A stretch of DNA of 64,000 nucleotides. Origin: Bdellovibrio sp. UBA4095 (GTDB lineage: Bacteria; Bdellovibrionota; Bdellovibrionia; Bdellovibrionales; Bdellovibrionaceae). The stretch lies in contig DFXZ01000004.1 in NCBI GenBank assembly GCA_002381805.1, positions 124,001 through 188,000 of the forward strand, written 5' to 3'. Below, in pieces: positions 8,315 through 16,533 of this stretch. A program made the position numbers and the translations under genes. Numbering within the stretch: position 1 is the stretch's first letter; each line of letters begins with the position of its first letter. The notes under the pieces were generated by a model. It was not told the DNA's origin. It was given only the letters and a program-made list of their open reading frames with translations, and made no database searches.

Positions 8315-9676
8315 TTAGAGACGCTCGAGATCCATTTTCGCAATATACTTTCTGCGGAAAGCGAAAATATTCTCGACGTCTTTTCGGATGAACTGAGAGC
8401 CCGCCAACCACCCGATAAAACCTAATGGCAGTCGATAGCGAACGCAGTCGACCATTAAGGTCCCGCCACAAAAAGCACGAAACTCGTGAGTGTGGTGCCA
8501 TTTACGATAAGGGCCTTTTAGCTGGTTATCCACAAACTTATACGGCGGATTCCACTCATCAATCTCTGTTCTCCAGTTCGCTGGCACACCGTGAATTTTA
8601 AGGCGATAGTCCAATAATGTACCTTGCCCAATTGCCGGCGTAGACATGTTCACTAAAGAAAAATTCAAAGTCGGTGGAGTAATTGCTTCAAGATTTTGGG
8701 CCTCTTTAAAAAACATAAAGAGTTTATCTGGCGGAGCCGGAACAAACTGTTCCGCGTAAAACTCCTCCTCTCCCTTCTTAAAGGGCTCACAGACATCACT
8801 AAGAGCCTGAATTAAAAACTCAAACTCAAACTTGAAGCCAAGCTCTTGGACTCGTGTGGCACTTAAGCGATTAGAAGCCATCAATGAATCAGCTAGCTCA
8901 CCAAATAGAAGCTTCAAGGCGAGTGCTGGTACATTTGGTCCCAACCATTTGCCGAGTGCCTTCGCAAACTCTCTGGAGAAATCCTTGTTGCGCACTGGCT
9001 GCGGAGCAGAACCATTTAAAGCTCCGCTGACCTGGGGATTTTCAAGAGCAAAAATGAACAAATTCACAATGTCATGAAGGTGGATCCAACTCATCCACTG
9101 CTGGCCAGAGCCAAGAGCTCCGCCCACTCCTGCACGAAAAGGTAGAAGCATTTGATCTAAAGCTCCACCGTGTCGAGCCAACACTATTGAAGTACGAATG
9201 CAAACTCGCCGACCCGGCGCTTTTGCGGCTTCTTCTTCCCATTCTTTACAGACTTGAGCCAGAAAATCAGAACCGGCCGGAGCCGATTCCGATGCAATTT
9301 TTTCTCCGGTGTCGCCATAAAAGCCCATTGCGGAGCCCGAGACAAAACAACGAAGATTTTTTGGCAAGCTCGCCACTAGATTTCTAGTTCCAACGATACG
9401 GGACTCATGGATCTTCTTTTTTTTGGTCTCCGTCCAACGCTCGCCCGCAATTGTTTCACCCATAAGATTGATAACAGCCTCTATCGAGTCCATACGAGGA
9501 TCGAGAATGCGGCCCTTGCCGAGATCTGCTACAATGACCTGGCATGGAAAAGGAAGGTTCTCTAACGCCTTCGATTTGCTTCGACTCACGACAAATAGCT
9601 CATGACCTTTTTCCGCAAGTATTTTGCCGATTTCTCGACCGATTAAGCCGGTGGCACCAGTAATCAGAATGCGCAT
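8315..9676 (-). CDS. TIGR01777 (YfcH-like) NAD-dependent epimerase fused to an SRPBCC domain
   Basis: A 453-residue protein from the ATG at 9676, chosen for the strong AAGGAGA upstream and the N-terminus MRILITGATGLIGREI, the Rossmann dinucleotide loop. The epimerase part (about 1-300) contains the family features FVSGSAMGFYGDTG and PFRAGVGGALGSGQQWMSWI and the C-terminal LFGE region. Residues about 305-453 form a second domain like the START/SRPBCC fold (FVPAPPDKLFMFFKEAQNLEAITPP, split by gaps). This fusion is known in the family. The substrate is unknown. It lies 64 bp downstream of the FMN reductase gene on the same strand. Confidence 0.88.
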   Translation of the reverse strand: MRILITGATGLIGREIGKILAEKGHELFVVSRSKSKALENLPFPCQVIVADLGKGRILDPRMDSIEAVINLMGETIAGERWTETKKKKIHESRIVGTRNLVASLPKNLRCFVSGSAMGFYGDTGEKIASESAPAGSDFLAQVCKEWEEEAAKAPGRRVCIRTSIVLARHGGALDQMLLPFRAGVGGALGSGQQWMSWIHLHDIVNLFIFALENPQVSGALNGSAPQPVRNKDFSREFAKALGKWLGPNVPALALKLLFGELADSLMASNRLSATRVQELGFKFEFEFLIQALSDVCEPFKKGEEEFYAEQFVPAPPDKLFMFFKEAQNLEAITPPTLNFSLVNMSTPAIGQGTLLDYRLKIHGVPANWRTEIDEWNPPYKFVDNQLKGPYRKWHHTHEFRAFCGGTLMVDCVRYRLPLGFIGWLAGSQFIRKDVENIFAFRRKYIAKMDLERL

Positions 9677-9740
9677 GAATATCTCCTTCGCCTGTTGCTC
9701 CTGAAAAGGATGCCAAGCTTCTGATGATTTCACAAGCTCC

Positions 9741-10295
9741 CTATTCAATACCTAGCTTCTGAAGATGTCCTTTGTAGGCGGCCCAGTATTCACTTATAAA
9801 CTTTTTGGTCGACTCGTCGGTCAGTTGCCCTTGATCTGAAAAGGCCTTACTCCCATTAAAGTAAAATTCCGGCTGACCCATCACATCGATATTCAAATAA
9901 GCACACACCTGACGGAGGTGATGTTGAGCACCGAAAGTTCCTATATTCCCGACAGACGCCCCCATAACTCCCCCCGGTTTTCCATTCCAAAGGTTTTGGC
10001 CATACGGACGGGAGCCCCAATCAATGGCATTCTTCAGGACACCGGGAATAGATCTATTGTATTCGGGAGTTATGAAAAGCACCGCGTTCGCTTCCTTGAT
10101 CTGGTTTTTCCAGTTGCGGACAACTTCGGGTGGGTCGTTTTCAATATCTTGACTGAAAAAAGGGAGTTTAGAAAGATCCGTTGAAACCAGCTCAAAGTCT
10201 TTTGGCGCAAGCTCTTTGACCGCTTTAAAGAGCTTCTGATTCAAGGAGTCTTTACTGATACCGCCCACGACCGTTAAAATCTTTTTTGTACCCAC
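9741..10295 (-). CDS. NADPH-dependent FMN reductase family protein
   Basis: A 184-residue flavodoxin-fold reductase. The start is GTG at 10293-10295, behind AGGAGG at ideal spacing. The phosphate-binding loop for FMN is near the N-terminus (VVGGISKDSLNQKL), and the flavin-contact motif FITPEYNRSIPGVLKNAIDW matches quinone/chromate/azo reductases of the ChrR/YieF type. It most likely reduces quinones or other electron acceptors with NAD(P)H in the cytoplasm. It is followed on the same strand by the TIGR01777 epimerase and may form an operon with it. Confidence 0.9.
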   Translation of the reverse strand: MGTKKILTVVGGISKDSLNQKLFKAVKELAPKDFELVSTDLSKLPFFSQDIENDPPEVVRNWKNQIKEANAVLFITPEYNRSIPGVLKNAIDWGSRPYGQNLWNGKPGGVMGASVGNIGTFGAQHHLRQVCAYLNIDVMGQPEFYFNGSKAFSDQGQLTDESTKKFISEYWAAYKGHLQKLGIE

Positions 10296-10479
10296 GTGAC
10301 CCTCCTATGAAAGCACACTTAGTCTAAGATAAAAAATCCGGCTAAAACTAAATTGTAAATCTCCTTGCCAGAGCAAATCGGATAAATCTCCATTTGGTGC
10401 GACAATACAAAAAAATTAAGATGAGAAATTCGGCCATCCTTGATCTAATTTTGTTGTCGCCGCTCCGAGGAGGCTCACT

Positions 10480-11310
10480 ATGGCAAATCACATCGTATTC
10501 TTAGCCCTAACACTGATGTGGTCGCCATTAGCTATCGCTGAATCTGGCTTTCTCCAAAAAGTGCTGATAAATTCACCAGAGAATATCAATGACAAACGGA
10601 ACGAGTTTCCGAATCGCTTGCTTCATCGATTGATCGAAGTCACCGAAGGCAAGTACGGCAAAATCGAAATGGAATTTTCTAAATACAAGATGAGTCGAGT
10701 TCGGTCTTATGATGAGCTTAGGAAAGGCGATAAATTACACATCATGACCGAAATCTCTCGGCCAGACCTTGACCATAAGGTGATTCGAATTGATGTGCCT
10801 CTTCGTAAAGATCTTGAAAGCTATCGCCTTTTTCTGATTCACAAAGACAACCTGCCGCTCTTTGCCGAGATAAAAACCTTAGAAGATCTAAAGAAAATTA
10901 CCATGGGTGTCGGCTCGCAATGGACGTCGCGAAAAATTATGGCAGATCACGGCTTTAAACTTGTGACGTCAAATAATTACGAAGGGCTTTTCGAAATGCT
11001 AGCAAAAAAACGATTTCAGGCATTTCCCCGAGGAGTAGATGAGATATGGGATGAACTCGAGGTTCGCCGAAAAAAATATCCCAACCTTGTGATCGCCCCT
11101 TCGCTGGCCCTGAAGATTCCCCTGTCCGCATATATCTTTGTCAGTCCACGTTATCCCCAGCTAGCTCAAAGAATCGAGGAAGGACTGCGAATACTCACTG
11201 CTACTGGTGAATTTGACCGACTCTATGCGGAAGCTTATGGTAATAATATTCGGCGCGCAGAACTCGACAAACGTAAAACATTTATCCTTGAGAAAGGTCC
11301 ACAACAATGA
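10480..11310 (+). CDS. Periplasmic solute-binding-like protein
   Basis: A 276-residue protein with a signal peptide (MANHIVFLALTLMWSPLAIA) and the layout of a type 2 periplasmic binding protein. The hinge-region sequences LRKDLESYRLFLIHKDNL and LEDLKKITMGVGSQWTSRKIMADHG resemble the SBP_bac_3 fold, although the ligand-binding Arg is not obvious. GAGGAGG precedes the ATG. No permease or ATPase gene is nearby. The next gene, a lipoprotein, overlaps it by 4 bp, so the pair is more likely to sense or hold a ligand than to import one. The ligand is unknown. Confidence 0.75.
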   Translation: MANHIVFLALTLMWSPLAIAESGFLQKVLINSPENINDKRNEFPNRLLHRLIEVTEGKYGKIEMEFSKYKMSRVRSYDELRKGDKLHIMTEISRPDLDHKVIRIDVPLRKDLESYRLFLIHKDNLPLFAEIKTLEDLKKITMGVGSQWTSRKIMADHGFKLVTSNNYEGLFEMLAKKRFQAFPRGVDEIWDELEVRRKKYPNLVIAPSLALKIPLSAYIFVSPRYPQLAQRIEEGLRILTATGEFDRLYAEAYGNNIRRAELDKRKTFILEKGPQQ

Positions 11311-11825
11311 AACTTCGAACGCTTATCTTATCCGGTCTTATCCTAGCTACGACCTCATGTGCCGCAAAGAAAACAAAAACCATCAGCGATATACCGGAAA
11401 TCAATACTGAAAAAATCCAAATGGCTGCATTCCCCTTTTCCGGGAACACTGAAATCCAGCTGACTCTTTTGGATGAGAGAGCCCCCCAATTTAAAAAAAA
11501 TAGCAGTGCTGTTCTTGAGGAGCTCGAAAGGGCTGTTAGCGATCTGCTGAACAAACAAGGCCTAAGACTGCAAAAAAATGCCGGCAACAAGCTTACTCTG
11601 TCTGTCAGTGACCATCAATCCGGTCGCTATCAGGAGGGCTGCGTAAACCTTGCTGCAACTTTTGAAGTTCAGAAAAAAGGTAAAGTCAGTTCCAAATCCA
11701 ACGCCTGCATGGAGTACACTCATGTCTTAGGTCGACTGCGCAGCGATATCAATAGCGCCTACGAAATGGCTTTAGAGTCGTTATTCAAAGAGATGCGAAT
11801 AGGTCTAGAAACACTCTATCAATAA
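11307..11825 (+). CDS. Lipoprotein of unknown function
   Basis: A 172-residue protein with a type II signal peptide (MKLRTLILSGLILATTSC, lipidated Cys18). The start overlaps the stop of the solute-binding-like gene (ATGA), so translation is coupled. The mature part has a helical region (SSAVLEELERAVSDLLNKQG) and a strand-rich middle (NKLTLSVSDHQSG, CVNLAATFEVQKKGK). No enzyme motif is visible. It is a probable outer- or inner-membrane-anchored partner of the upstream protein. Confidence 0.72.
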   Translation: MKLRTLILSGLILATTSCAAKKTKTISDIPEINTEKIQMAAFPFSGNTEIQLTLLDERAPQFKKNSSAVLEELERAVSDLLNKQGLRLQKNAGNKLTLSVSDHQSGRYQEGCVNLAATFEVQKKGKVSSKSNACMEYTHVLGRLRSDINSAYEMALESLFKEMRIGLETLYQ

Positions 11826-11901
11826 TTTCTCGAATTGAGACAATCTGGTCCTGTTAAATAATCAAACTCAGACTTTAGATAGATTTGCCGAAGAGACCCC
11901 T

Positions 11902-12663
11902 ATGAGGTCTCTTTTCTTTTTGTTGATCTTCTTATTATCCAGTTCAGCTTCTCTCGCCGACGAGAGCGAACTCCATTTGTTTACAAAATCCCTCGATAGC
12001 ACCCTAAAAAAAATAAATCGGTCCGAGTGCTTACGTTGTCTTCCACAATCCCAATTTGGCGACATTCAGATTTCAGAATATGACGGGCAGAAAGTAAGTG
12101 TCGTCAGCGAAAAGCAAATTCAAAAAATATTCGCTGAGCTAAAAAAGAACAAAGACATTCCCTACGGCTTTACTGTCGCCGGATGTGACGAAAAATCTCA
12201 CGAAATATCGCGCTTGCTTCTTTTACAGGGAATTACGCCGCTAAAGGGTTTTTTAAAAGTCGCAGACCCGCGATCCGATCTAATGAAGGTCGCTCATCCA
12301 TCCAAACCAGGCAAATTCGTCGAATTCTATTATCACGTTGCTCCAGTGATTCTTGTCCATAAAAATGGGAAGAATATACCGTATTCAATTGACCCCACCT
12401 ATGAACAAAGGGCTGTTCCGACTTTAGAGTGGCAGTCCCGTTTTACGAAATTGAATGCCAAAGCCAGACTTAAACTTGAGTACAGATCTGCTGATTCATA
12501 TGGCGAACAAGGTCGGAAAATTGACTTTGCTGATCCAGAAATAAACCGATCCAATCTTGAAGCTTTGAAAGAGTTTAAACGCTACAGCGAACTCCCAAAT
12601 GGCGAGGACGAGTGGTTAAACATGCGCCAGATGCAAGAGTGGAAAATGAATTCAGCTGACTAG
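11902..12663 (+). CDS. Putative secreted protein-glutamine deamidase (protein-glutaminase fold)
   Basis: A 253-residue protein with a signal peptide (MRSLFFLLIFLLSSSASLA). Three short motifs occur in the order and spacing of the Cys-His-Asp triad of Chryseobacterium-type protein glutaminases: Cys95 in VAGCDEKSHE, His145 in FYYHVAPVILV and Asp164 in YSIDPT. In that family the enzyme converts protein glutamine side chains to glutamate; the fold is shared with transglutaminases. Cys43 and Cys46 in the N-terminal part (ECLRC) could form a disulfide or constrain a pro-region. It is exported, so in a predator it could act on prey proteins. The function is inferred from the motifs alone. Confidence 0.68.
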   Translation: MRSLFFLLIFLLSSSASLADESELHLFTKSLDSTLKKINRSECLRCLPQSQFGDIQISEYDGQKVSVVSEKQIQKIFAELKKNKDIPYGFTVAGCDEKSHEISRLLLLQGITPLKGFLKVADPRSDLMKVAHPSKPGKFVEFYYHVAPVILVHKNGKNIPYSIDPTYEQRAVPTLEWQSRFTKLNAKARLKLEYRSADSYGEQGRKIDFADPEINRSNLEALKEFKRYSELPNGEDEWLNMRQMQEWKMNSAD

Positions 12664-13487
12664 TTCAACCGGATCCCGCTGTCATCGATTGTAACGATTC
12701 GTTTTTTGTAGAGCCCACCCAGAGCCATCTTAAACTTCTTTTTACTCACTCCGAATAGCTGGTAAATTGTATCTGCGGCTGTTTTATCGTTGATTTCAAG
12801 ATGGCCACCGCGAGCTTTCAGTAAAGCAAGAATTTTTTCGCCGATATCATCGGAACCCTTATGCCCAAATTTTTGTAAAGAAAGATCGATTTTGCCATCG
12901 GGGCGAACACTCTTAATATATCCCTTTGTGCGTTGACCGATCTCTAGACTGGTGAATACTTCGTTGGAGTATAACATTCCCCAATGGCGACCATTAACTA
13001 GGGCCTTGAACCCGAGGTCGGTTCGAGCCGCAACTATAAGATCTACTTCCTGCTCTGCTTCGTAATTCCCAGGAGTTTTATCGATATAGCGATCAAGTCT
13101 CATTGAACCACAGATACGGTCGCTTTTATCCAAGTACAGAAAAACCAAGGCATATTGACCTATGCGAAGCTCTCTTGTTTGTTCGCTAAATGGTAGAAGT
13201 AAATCCTTTGGCAATCCCCAATCTAAAAAAGCGCCCACTTTCTCAAGAGCTTTAACTCGAAGGTTGGCAAATTCACCAAGCTGGGCAAATGGAATTTCGG
13301 TTGTGGCAACCAGACGATCTTCGGAGTCACGATAGATGAAAACTTCAAGCTCGTCACCGACCTCACAGTTTTCGGGCGCAGAACGATGAGGCAGGAGAAT
13401 CTCACCGTCTTCCTCCCCATCTAAAAACACACCGAATTCAACTTTTTTAACAACTTTTAATTTATTGAACCGACCGATTTCAATCAT
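12660..13487 (-). CDS. cvfB: CvfB/YitL-like S1-domain RNA-binding protein
   Basis: A 275-residue protein matching the CvfB family: three S1/OB-type segments (VVKKVEFGVFLDGEEDGEIL; VKALEKVGAFLDWGLPKDLLLP; IVAARTDLGFKALVNGRHWGMLYSNE, each given in part) followed by a C-terminal winged-helix (TAADTIYQLFGVSKKKFKMALGG, in part). It binds RNA in the cytoplasm; its cellular role is unclear in most bacteria. Its last 4 bp overlap the convergent deamidase-like gene. It is separated by 43 bp from the upstream SDR gene. Confidence 0.88.
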   Translation of the reverse strand: MIEIGRFNKLKVVKKVEFGVFLDGEEDGEILLPHRSAPENCEVGDELEVFIYRDSEDRLVATTEIPFAQLGEFANLRVKALEKVGAFLDWGLPKDLLLPFSEQTRELRIGQYALVFLYLDKSDRICGSMRLDRYIDKTPGNYEAEQEVDLIVAARTDLGFKALVNGRHWGMLYSNEVFTSLEIGQRTKGYIKSVRPDGKIDLSLQKFGHKGSDDIGEKILALLKARGGHLEINDKTAADTIYQLFGVSKKKFKMALGGLYKKRIVTIDDSGIRLN

Positions 13488-13530
13488 GAGCTGGTTATAA
13501 GTTAAATCCTAAAGAATTGCCAGTCCCATT

Positions 13531-14490
13531 CTACCGCTCAACGATATGCTGATTTTTCATCTCTTTTTTGGCTTTTACTTTACCCATGTGATAGCCACTC
13601 AACTCTCCTTCTTTAACAGGAGGTCCTCGCAACCCTTCTTTTTCTGGGGTGTGTATCTGCGCGGTTCCTCTGCTCTGATCCTTGAACATCGAACGCTCGG
13701 AAAATGCATCGGCCACACCCGGCATTAGAAACTCCATGATTGCGTGCAACTTTGAAGGACTGCCTACATAGACGTCACGCTGGGGTTTTACCGCACATTT
13801 CAAAATTGCTTCTGCTGCATAGTCAGGATGATAAGTCGGATCCGGCAGTGAAGGTTCGCCTTCCTTAAGACGATTGACTGCGTGCTGAGGAAACGGCGTA
13901 TCTATCGCAGTTGGCCTGATCAAAGCGACGCCAATGGGAATCCTATCGTGCTCAAGCTCCATACGCAAAGCATCGGTATAAGCTTTCACGGCATGTTTGG
14001 TTGCGGAATAAATACCTTGCAAAGGCGCTGCTCGCAAAGACACCTCGCTACCGACATTGATAAGCATACCGCCTTGATCTTTCATTGCGGCAACAGCGAC
14101 GTGACAACCGTGGCGAACTCCCCAGAAATTTGTTTCAAAGAGATCACGCTCTTCATCTTCAGGTATAGATAAAAGTGGCCCATAAATCGAACCACCAGCA
14201 TTGTTAATCCAGGTATCGATCGTTCCAAAAGTTCGCTCTGCTTCGAAGCGAAGATTCTCTAGTTCAGAGAGCTTTCGCACATCGGCTTTAACCGCCAAGA
14301 CTTTGCAACCTTCCGATCGCAGCTTGCCAGCAATTTCGTGCAGGTCAGACTCATTTCTTGAACTTAAAACAACTCTTGCCCCACGCTTTGCCGCCATCTC
14401 GGCCGTGGCAAGACCTATACCGCTCGATGCGCCGGTAATGACAATAGTTTGTTCCTGCAGGGGTTTTGTTCTGATTTCAACTTTTGCCAT
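13531..14490 (-). CDS. Short-chain dehydrogenase/reductase (SDR)
   Basis: A 319-residue classical SDR. The cofactor loop TGASSGIG is near residues 20-27, NNAGG is present, the catalytic Ser is in INVGSEVS, and the active-site YSATK tetrad segment is at about 165-169. After the core there is an extra 70-residue charged tail (residues 250-319), absent from most SDRs. AAGGTGAGG precedes the ATG. The upstream 54-residue membrane protein gene ends 29 bp before it, so the two are probably co-transcribed. The substrate is unknown. Confidence 0.9.
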   Translation of the reverse strand: MAKVEIRTKPLQEQTIVITGASSGIGLATAEMAAKRGARVVLSSRNESDLHEIAGKLRSEGCKVLAVKADVRKLSELENLRFEAERTFGTIDTWINNAGGSIYGPLLSIPEDEERDLFETNFWGVRHGCHVAVAAMKDQGGMLINVGSEVSLRAAPLQGIYSATKHAVKAYTDALRMELEHDRIPIGVALIRPTAIDTPFPQHAVNRLKEGEPSLPDPTYHPDYAAEAILKCAVKPQRDVYVGSPSKLHAIMEFLMPGVADAFSERSMFKDQSRGTAQIHTPEKEGLRGPPVKEGELSGYHMGKVKAKKEMKNQHIVER

Positions 14491-14519
14491 AAATGCACCT
14501 CACCTTAAATTGGTATAAC

Positions 14520-14684
14520 TCACCAAGATTGCTTAGGTTGGCTCACCGTCTGTGCTGCCGGGTTCATCGCCGCCTCGTGAAGATCGCCGCGGGTATAAAA
14601 AGGCATCAAGAGCAGCAAAACGAGCACTGCAAGTACCCATTTACTGACATGAAATTGATGAGAATAAGCTCGGCTTGATCTCAT
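14520..14684 (-). CDS. Small single-span membrane protein, 54 residues
   Basis: A short gene found by reading the minus strand. ATG at 14682-14684 is preceded by GGGGAGG at good spacing and runs to TGA at 14520-14522. The protein has a polar basic N-terminus (MRSSRAYSHQFHVSKW), one hydrophobic span (VLAVLVLLLLMPFY, residues 17-30) and a 24-residue polar tail. It sits 29 bp upstream of the SDR gene on the same strand. The ribosome-binding site, span and position support a real gene; the function is unknown. Confidence 0.62.
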   Translation of the reverse strand: MRSSRAYSHQFHVSKWVLAVLVLLLLMPFYTRGDLHEAAMNPAAQTVSQPKQSW

Positions 14685-14964
14685 AACCGCCTCCCCGTAT
14701 TAGTCATGCGTCTCTATTATACTCCCCGCACCGGGGCTTAGATTTTGTATTTTGTCGGCAGGCAGAACATTACCATTTCAAACATATGCGATTTGGCTTG
14801 ACGGGCTAGATGGATGGCGAGTTTTTAATCACTCGAATCTCCTTTTTTCTATCTATCGGCAGCCAACTAGGCTACAAAGAGTGCTCAATATTTAAGTCTC
14901 TCTTGAGTGTAAGGGCATAGTGCCATTTCCTCGTTAGCGGCTCCCAGTGCCTTAGGAGGTAAAA
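14685..14964. promoter_or_regulatory. Intergenic region and long leader of the RRM gene
   Basis: No gene is seen in these 280 bases. TTGACG at 14798-14803 is the best -35 box, but the downstream TTTAAT (14824-14829) is spaced too far for a confident sigma-70 promoter. If it is used, the RRM mRNA has a leader of about 130 nt, reminiscent of cold-shock genes. AGGAGG lies just before the RRM start. A small GC palindrome (CCCCGCACCGGGG) is near 14725. Confidence 0.35.
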
Positions 14965-15303
14965 ATGGGTAAAAAGATCTATGTTGGAAATCTATCTTAT
15001 CAAGTTGGTGATCAAGATTTGGCTGAAGTTTTCGGTCAATTCGGTACCGTTGAATCAGCTCGCATCGTAACTGATCGCGATTCTGGTCGTAGCAAAGGTT
15101 TCGCCTTTGTTGAAATGGCTACTGATGAAGAAGCTGCTACTGCAATTGAAAAATTGAACGGTAACACTTTTGAAGGTCGCGCAATGAACGTTTCTGAAGC
15201 TAAGCCAATGGCTCCTCGCGAAAATCGCGGCGGTGGTTTCGGTGGTGGCAACAGAAACAACTCTCGTGGCGGCGGCTTCGGTGGTGGACGTCCTCGTTAC
15301 TAA
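14965..15303 (+). CDS. RRM-domain RNA-binding protein with glycine-rich tail
   Basis: A 112-residue RNA-binding protein. One RNA recognition motif covers residues 3-80, with RNP2 (IYVGNL) and RNP1 (KGFAFVEM). The tail (about 85-112) is Gly/Arg/Asn-rich with FGGG and RGGG repeats, as in bacterial and plant cold-inducible RRM proteins. It is likely an abundant RNA chaperone: AGGAGG and A-rich spacing precede the ATG, and codon choice is regular. The IF-1 gene follows after 23 bp, linking the unit to translation. Confidence 0.95.
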   Translation: MGKKIYVGNLSYQVGDQDLAEVFGQFGTVESARIVTDRDSGRSKGFAFVEMATDEEAATAIEKLNGNTFEGRAMNVSEAKPMAPRENRGGGFGGGNRNNSRGGGFGGGRPRY

Positions 15304-15326
15304 ATCTCACACAGAAAGGCACAACC

Positions 15327-15548
15327 ATGGCTAAAGATGATTTAGTGACCGTGGAAGGAAGAGTGGCCGATCTGTCAGGAGGAGGGACTTACCATATCCT
15401 CCTGGAAAACGGTGCTAATATTAAAGCCCGTTTATGTGGGAAGATGAAGAAGTTCAAAATTAAAGTTGTGGTTGGAGACAAAGTCTCTGTAGGAGTTTCT
15501 CCTTACGACCCAACTCATGGTTTGATCACTCATCGTCACAAGTTCTAG
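15327..15548 (+). CDS. infA: Translation initiation factor IF-1
   Basis: A 73-residue OB-fold protein with IF-1 hallmarks (VEGRVADLSGGGTYHILLENG, in part; KARLCGKMKKFKIKVVVGDKV; VSPYDPTHGLITHRHKF). IF-1 binds the 30S A site during initiation. The common core SGKMR is CGKMKKF here, and several other positions differ from typical infA products, so it may be a second copy specialised alongside the RRM protein; whether another infA exists cannot be seen. A strong terminator follows. Confidence 0.85.
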   Translation: MAKDDLVTVEGRVADLSGGGTYHILLENGANIKARLCGKMKKFKIKVVVGDKVSVGVSPYDPTHGLITHRHKF

Positions 15549-15573
15549 TTTTTCTAGATTTATCCAAAATCCA

Positions 15574-15607
15574 AAAGGATCTGCTGCAAAGCGGATCCTT
15601 TTTTTTT
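15574..15607 (+). terminator. Rho-independent terminator after infA
   Basis: AAAGGATCTGC (15574-15584) pairs with GCGGATCCTTT (15591-15601), with one G-U pair, around TGCAAA. A T-run to 15607 follows. It ends the RRM-infA unit. Confidence 0.93.
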
Positions 15608-15655
15608 GCCAAGATCCTTTCCCAAAATGCCGAGGTTTTAAGAACCAGGAACCTT

Positions 15656-16282
15656 GTGTTACAATTGCATTGGAGCGAAAGGAAACCCGTTTTGAAAGAG
15701 CTCTTACATCACATCATTCAGACGGAATCACCCCCGCGCAGCTTGGCAGGTCAGTTGCATGACTATGCATGCGTAACAGTGCTTCTGCGCGGTCTTGAGA
15801 CGAGTGATCTGGAGATAGGCTTCATCCAAAGAGCGATCAATCCACGCGACCGCTGGTCAGGCCATATCGCTTTTCCTGGCGGGCGCCGAGAGGATTCAGA
15901 CCCTGATGATTTCCATACAGCGATACGAGAAGCCAATGAGGAAATCGGCATCACATTGCAACCCGCTGATCTAGTCGGTCGCTTGGACGATATCCAAGCA
16001 CAAAAGCATGGCATCCTCTTAGATTTTTTTATTCGACCTTTTGTGTTTTATGTCGAGTCGGAGTTCCCATTAAGCCTGAATAAAGATGAGGTCGCTGATT
16101 TTTTCTGGGTCCCATTAAAAGATTTGATTCATCCGGATAAACAAACTTTTTTTGAAGCCCTCAGAGAAGAAGTCCCTGTCAAACTTCCAGCCATTCATGT
16201 CGATCGTGATCCGCCCCTATGGGGACTGACTTATTTAATAGTTCAGAACCTATTAAAACATCTTAAAGGCATCTCGCTTTAA
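15656..16282 (+). CDS. Nudix hydrolase, CoA-pyrophosphatase type
   Basis: A 208-residue protein with a GTG start behind CAGGA. The Nudix box is present (GGRREDSDPDD then AIREANEEIGI), preceded by the HIAFPGG segment typical of the CoA pyrophosphatase (YeaB/NudL, UPF0035) group. The enzyme is expected to cleave CoA or its derivatives to phosphopantetheine and 3',5'-ADP using Mg2+ bound by the EANEE glutamates. It is monocistronic, between the infA terminator and the sigma-28-like promoter region. Confidence 0.88.
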   Translation: MLQLHWSERKPVLKELLHHIIQTESPPRSLAGQLHDYACVTVLLRGLETSDLEIGFIQRAINPRDRWSGHIAFPGGRREDSDPDDFHTAIREANEEIGITLQPADLVGRLDDIQAQKHGILLDFFIRPFVFYVESEFPLSLNKDEVADFFWVPLKDLIHPDKQTFFEALREEVPVKLPAIHVDRDPPLWGLTYLIVQNLLKHLKGISL

Positions 16283-16362
16283 GACTCTGTCCAAGTTTTT
16301 TCCACTGATTTAGACGACTCATATTTATTTTAAAAAGTTGGGAATTTTCTGACGTAAAGGTC

Positions 16363-16389
16363 TCAACTATCCAAAGGTCCAGCCGATAA
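16363..16389 (+). promoter_or_regulatory. Sigma-28 (FliA)-like promoter upstream of the 27-codon ORF
   Basis: GCCGATAA at 16382-16389 is a perfect match to the flagellar sigma -10 consensus. The -35 position, 15 bases upstream, reads TCAA (16363-16366) against TAAA. Transcription would begin near 16396, about 24 bases before the small ORF. Confidence 0.62.
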
Positions 16390-16419
16390 GTTTTATACCT
16401 TAACGAAAGGAGCCTGAAA

Positions 16420-16503
16420 ATGGCTAAAGTAGTACGTCACGAACAGATCTTAACGGTTGAGCTTCGTGAATTGACTCTCCGGGCGGGTGTCGGACCACCC
16501 TAG
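16420..16503 (+). CDS. Small ORF, 27 residues, behind a sigma-28-like promoter
   Basis: ATG at 16420 is preceded by GAAAGGAG (16405-16412) and runs to TAG at 16501-16503, giving a 27-residue basic/hydrophobic peptide that begins MAKVVRHEQILTVEL. There is a perfect flagellar -10 box upstream and a strong terminator downstream, so this is a complete short transcription unit of about 160 nt. The product may be a small protein, or the RNA itself may be the product. The 3' end of the ORF (GGGTGTCGGACCACCC) can fold into a small hairpin. I recognise no family. Confidence 0.55.
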   Translation: MAKVVRHEQILTVELRELTLRAGVGPP

Positions 16504-16533
16504 CGTACTTTCTAAATTTTTGTTGAAGTAAAA

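Noticed and set aside
14750..14757. GCCGACAA-like box (minus strand) as a promoter of the 54-residue gene
   Set aside because: The -35 region does not match; the evidence is too weak to list.
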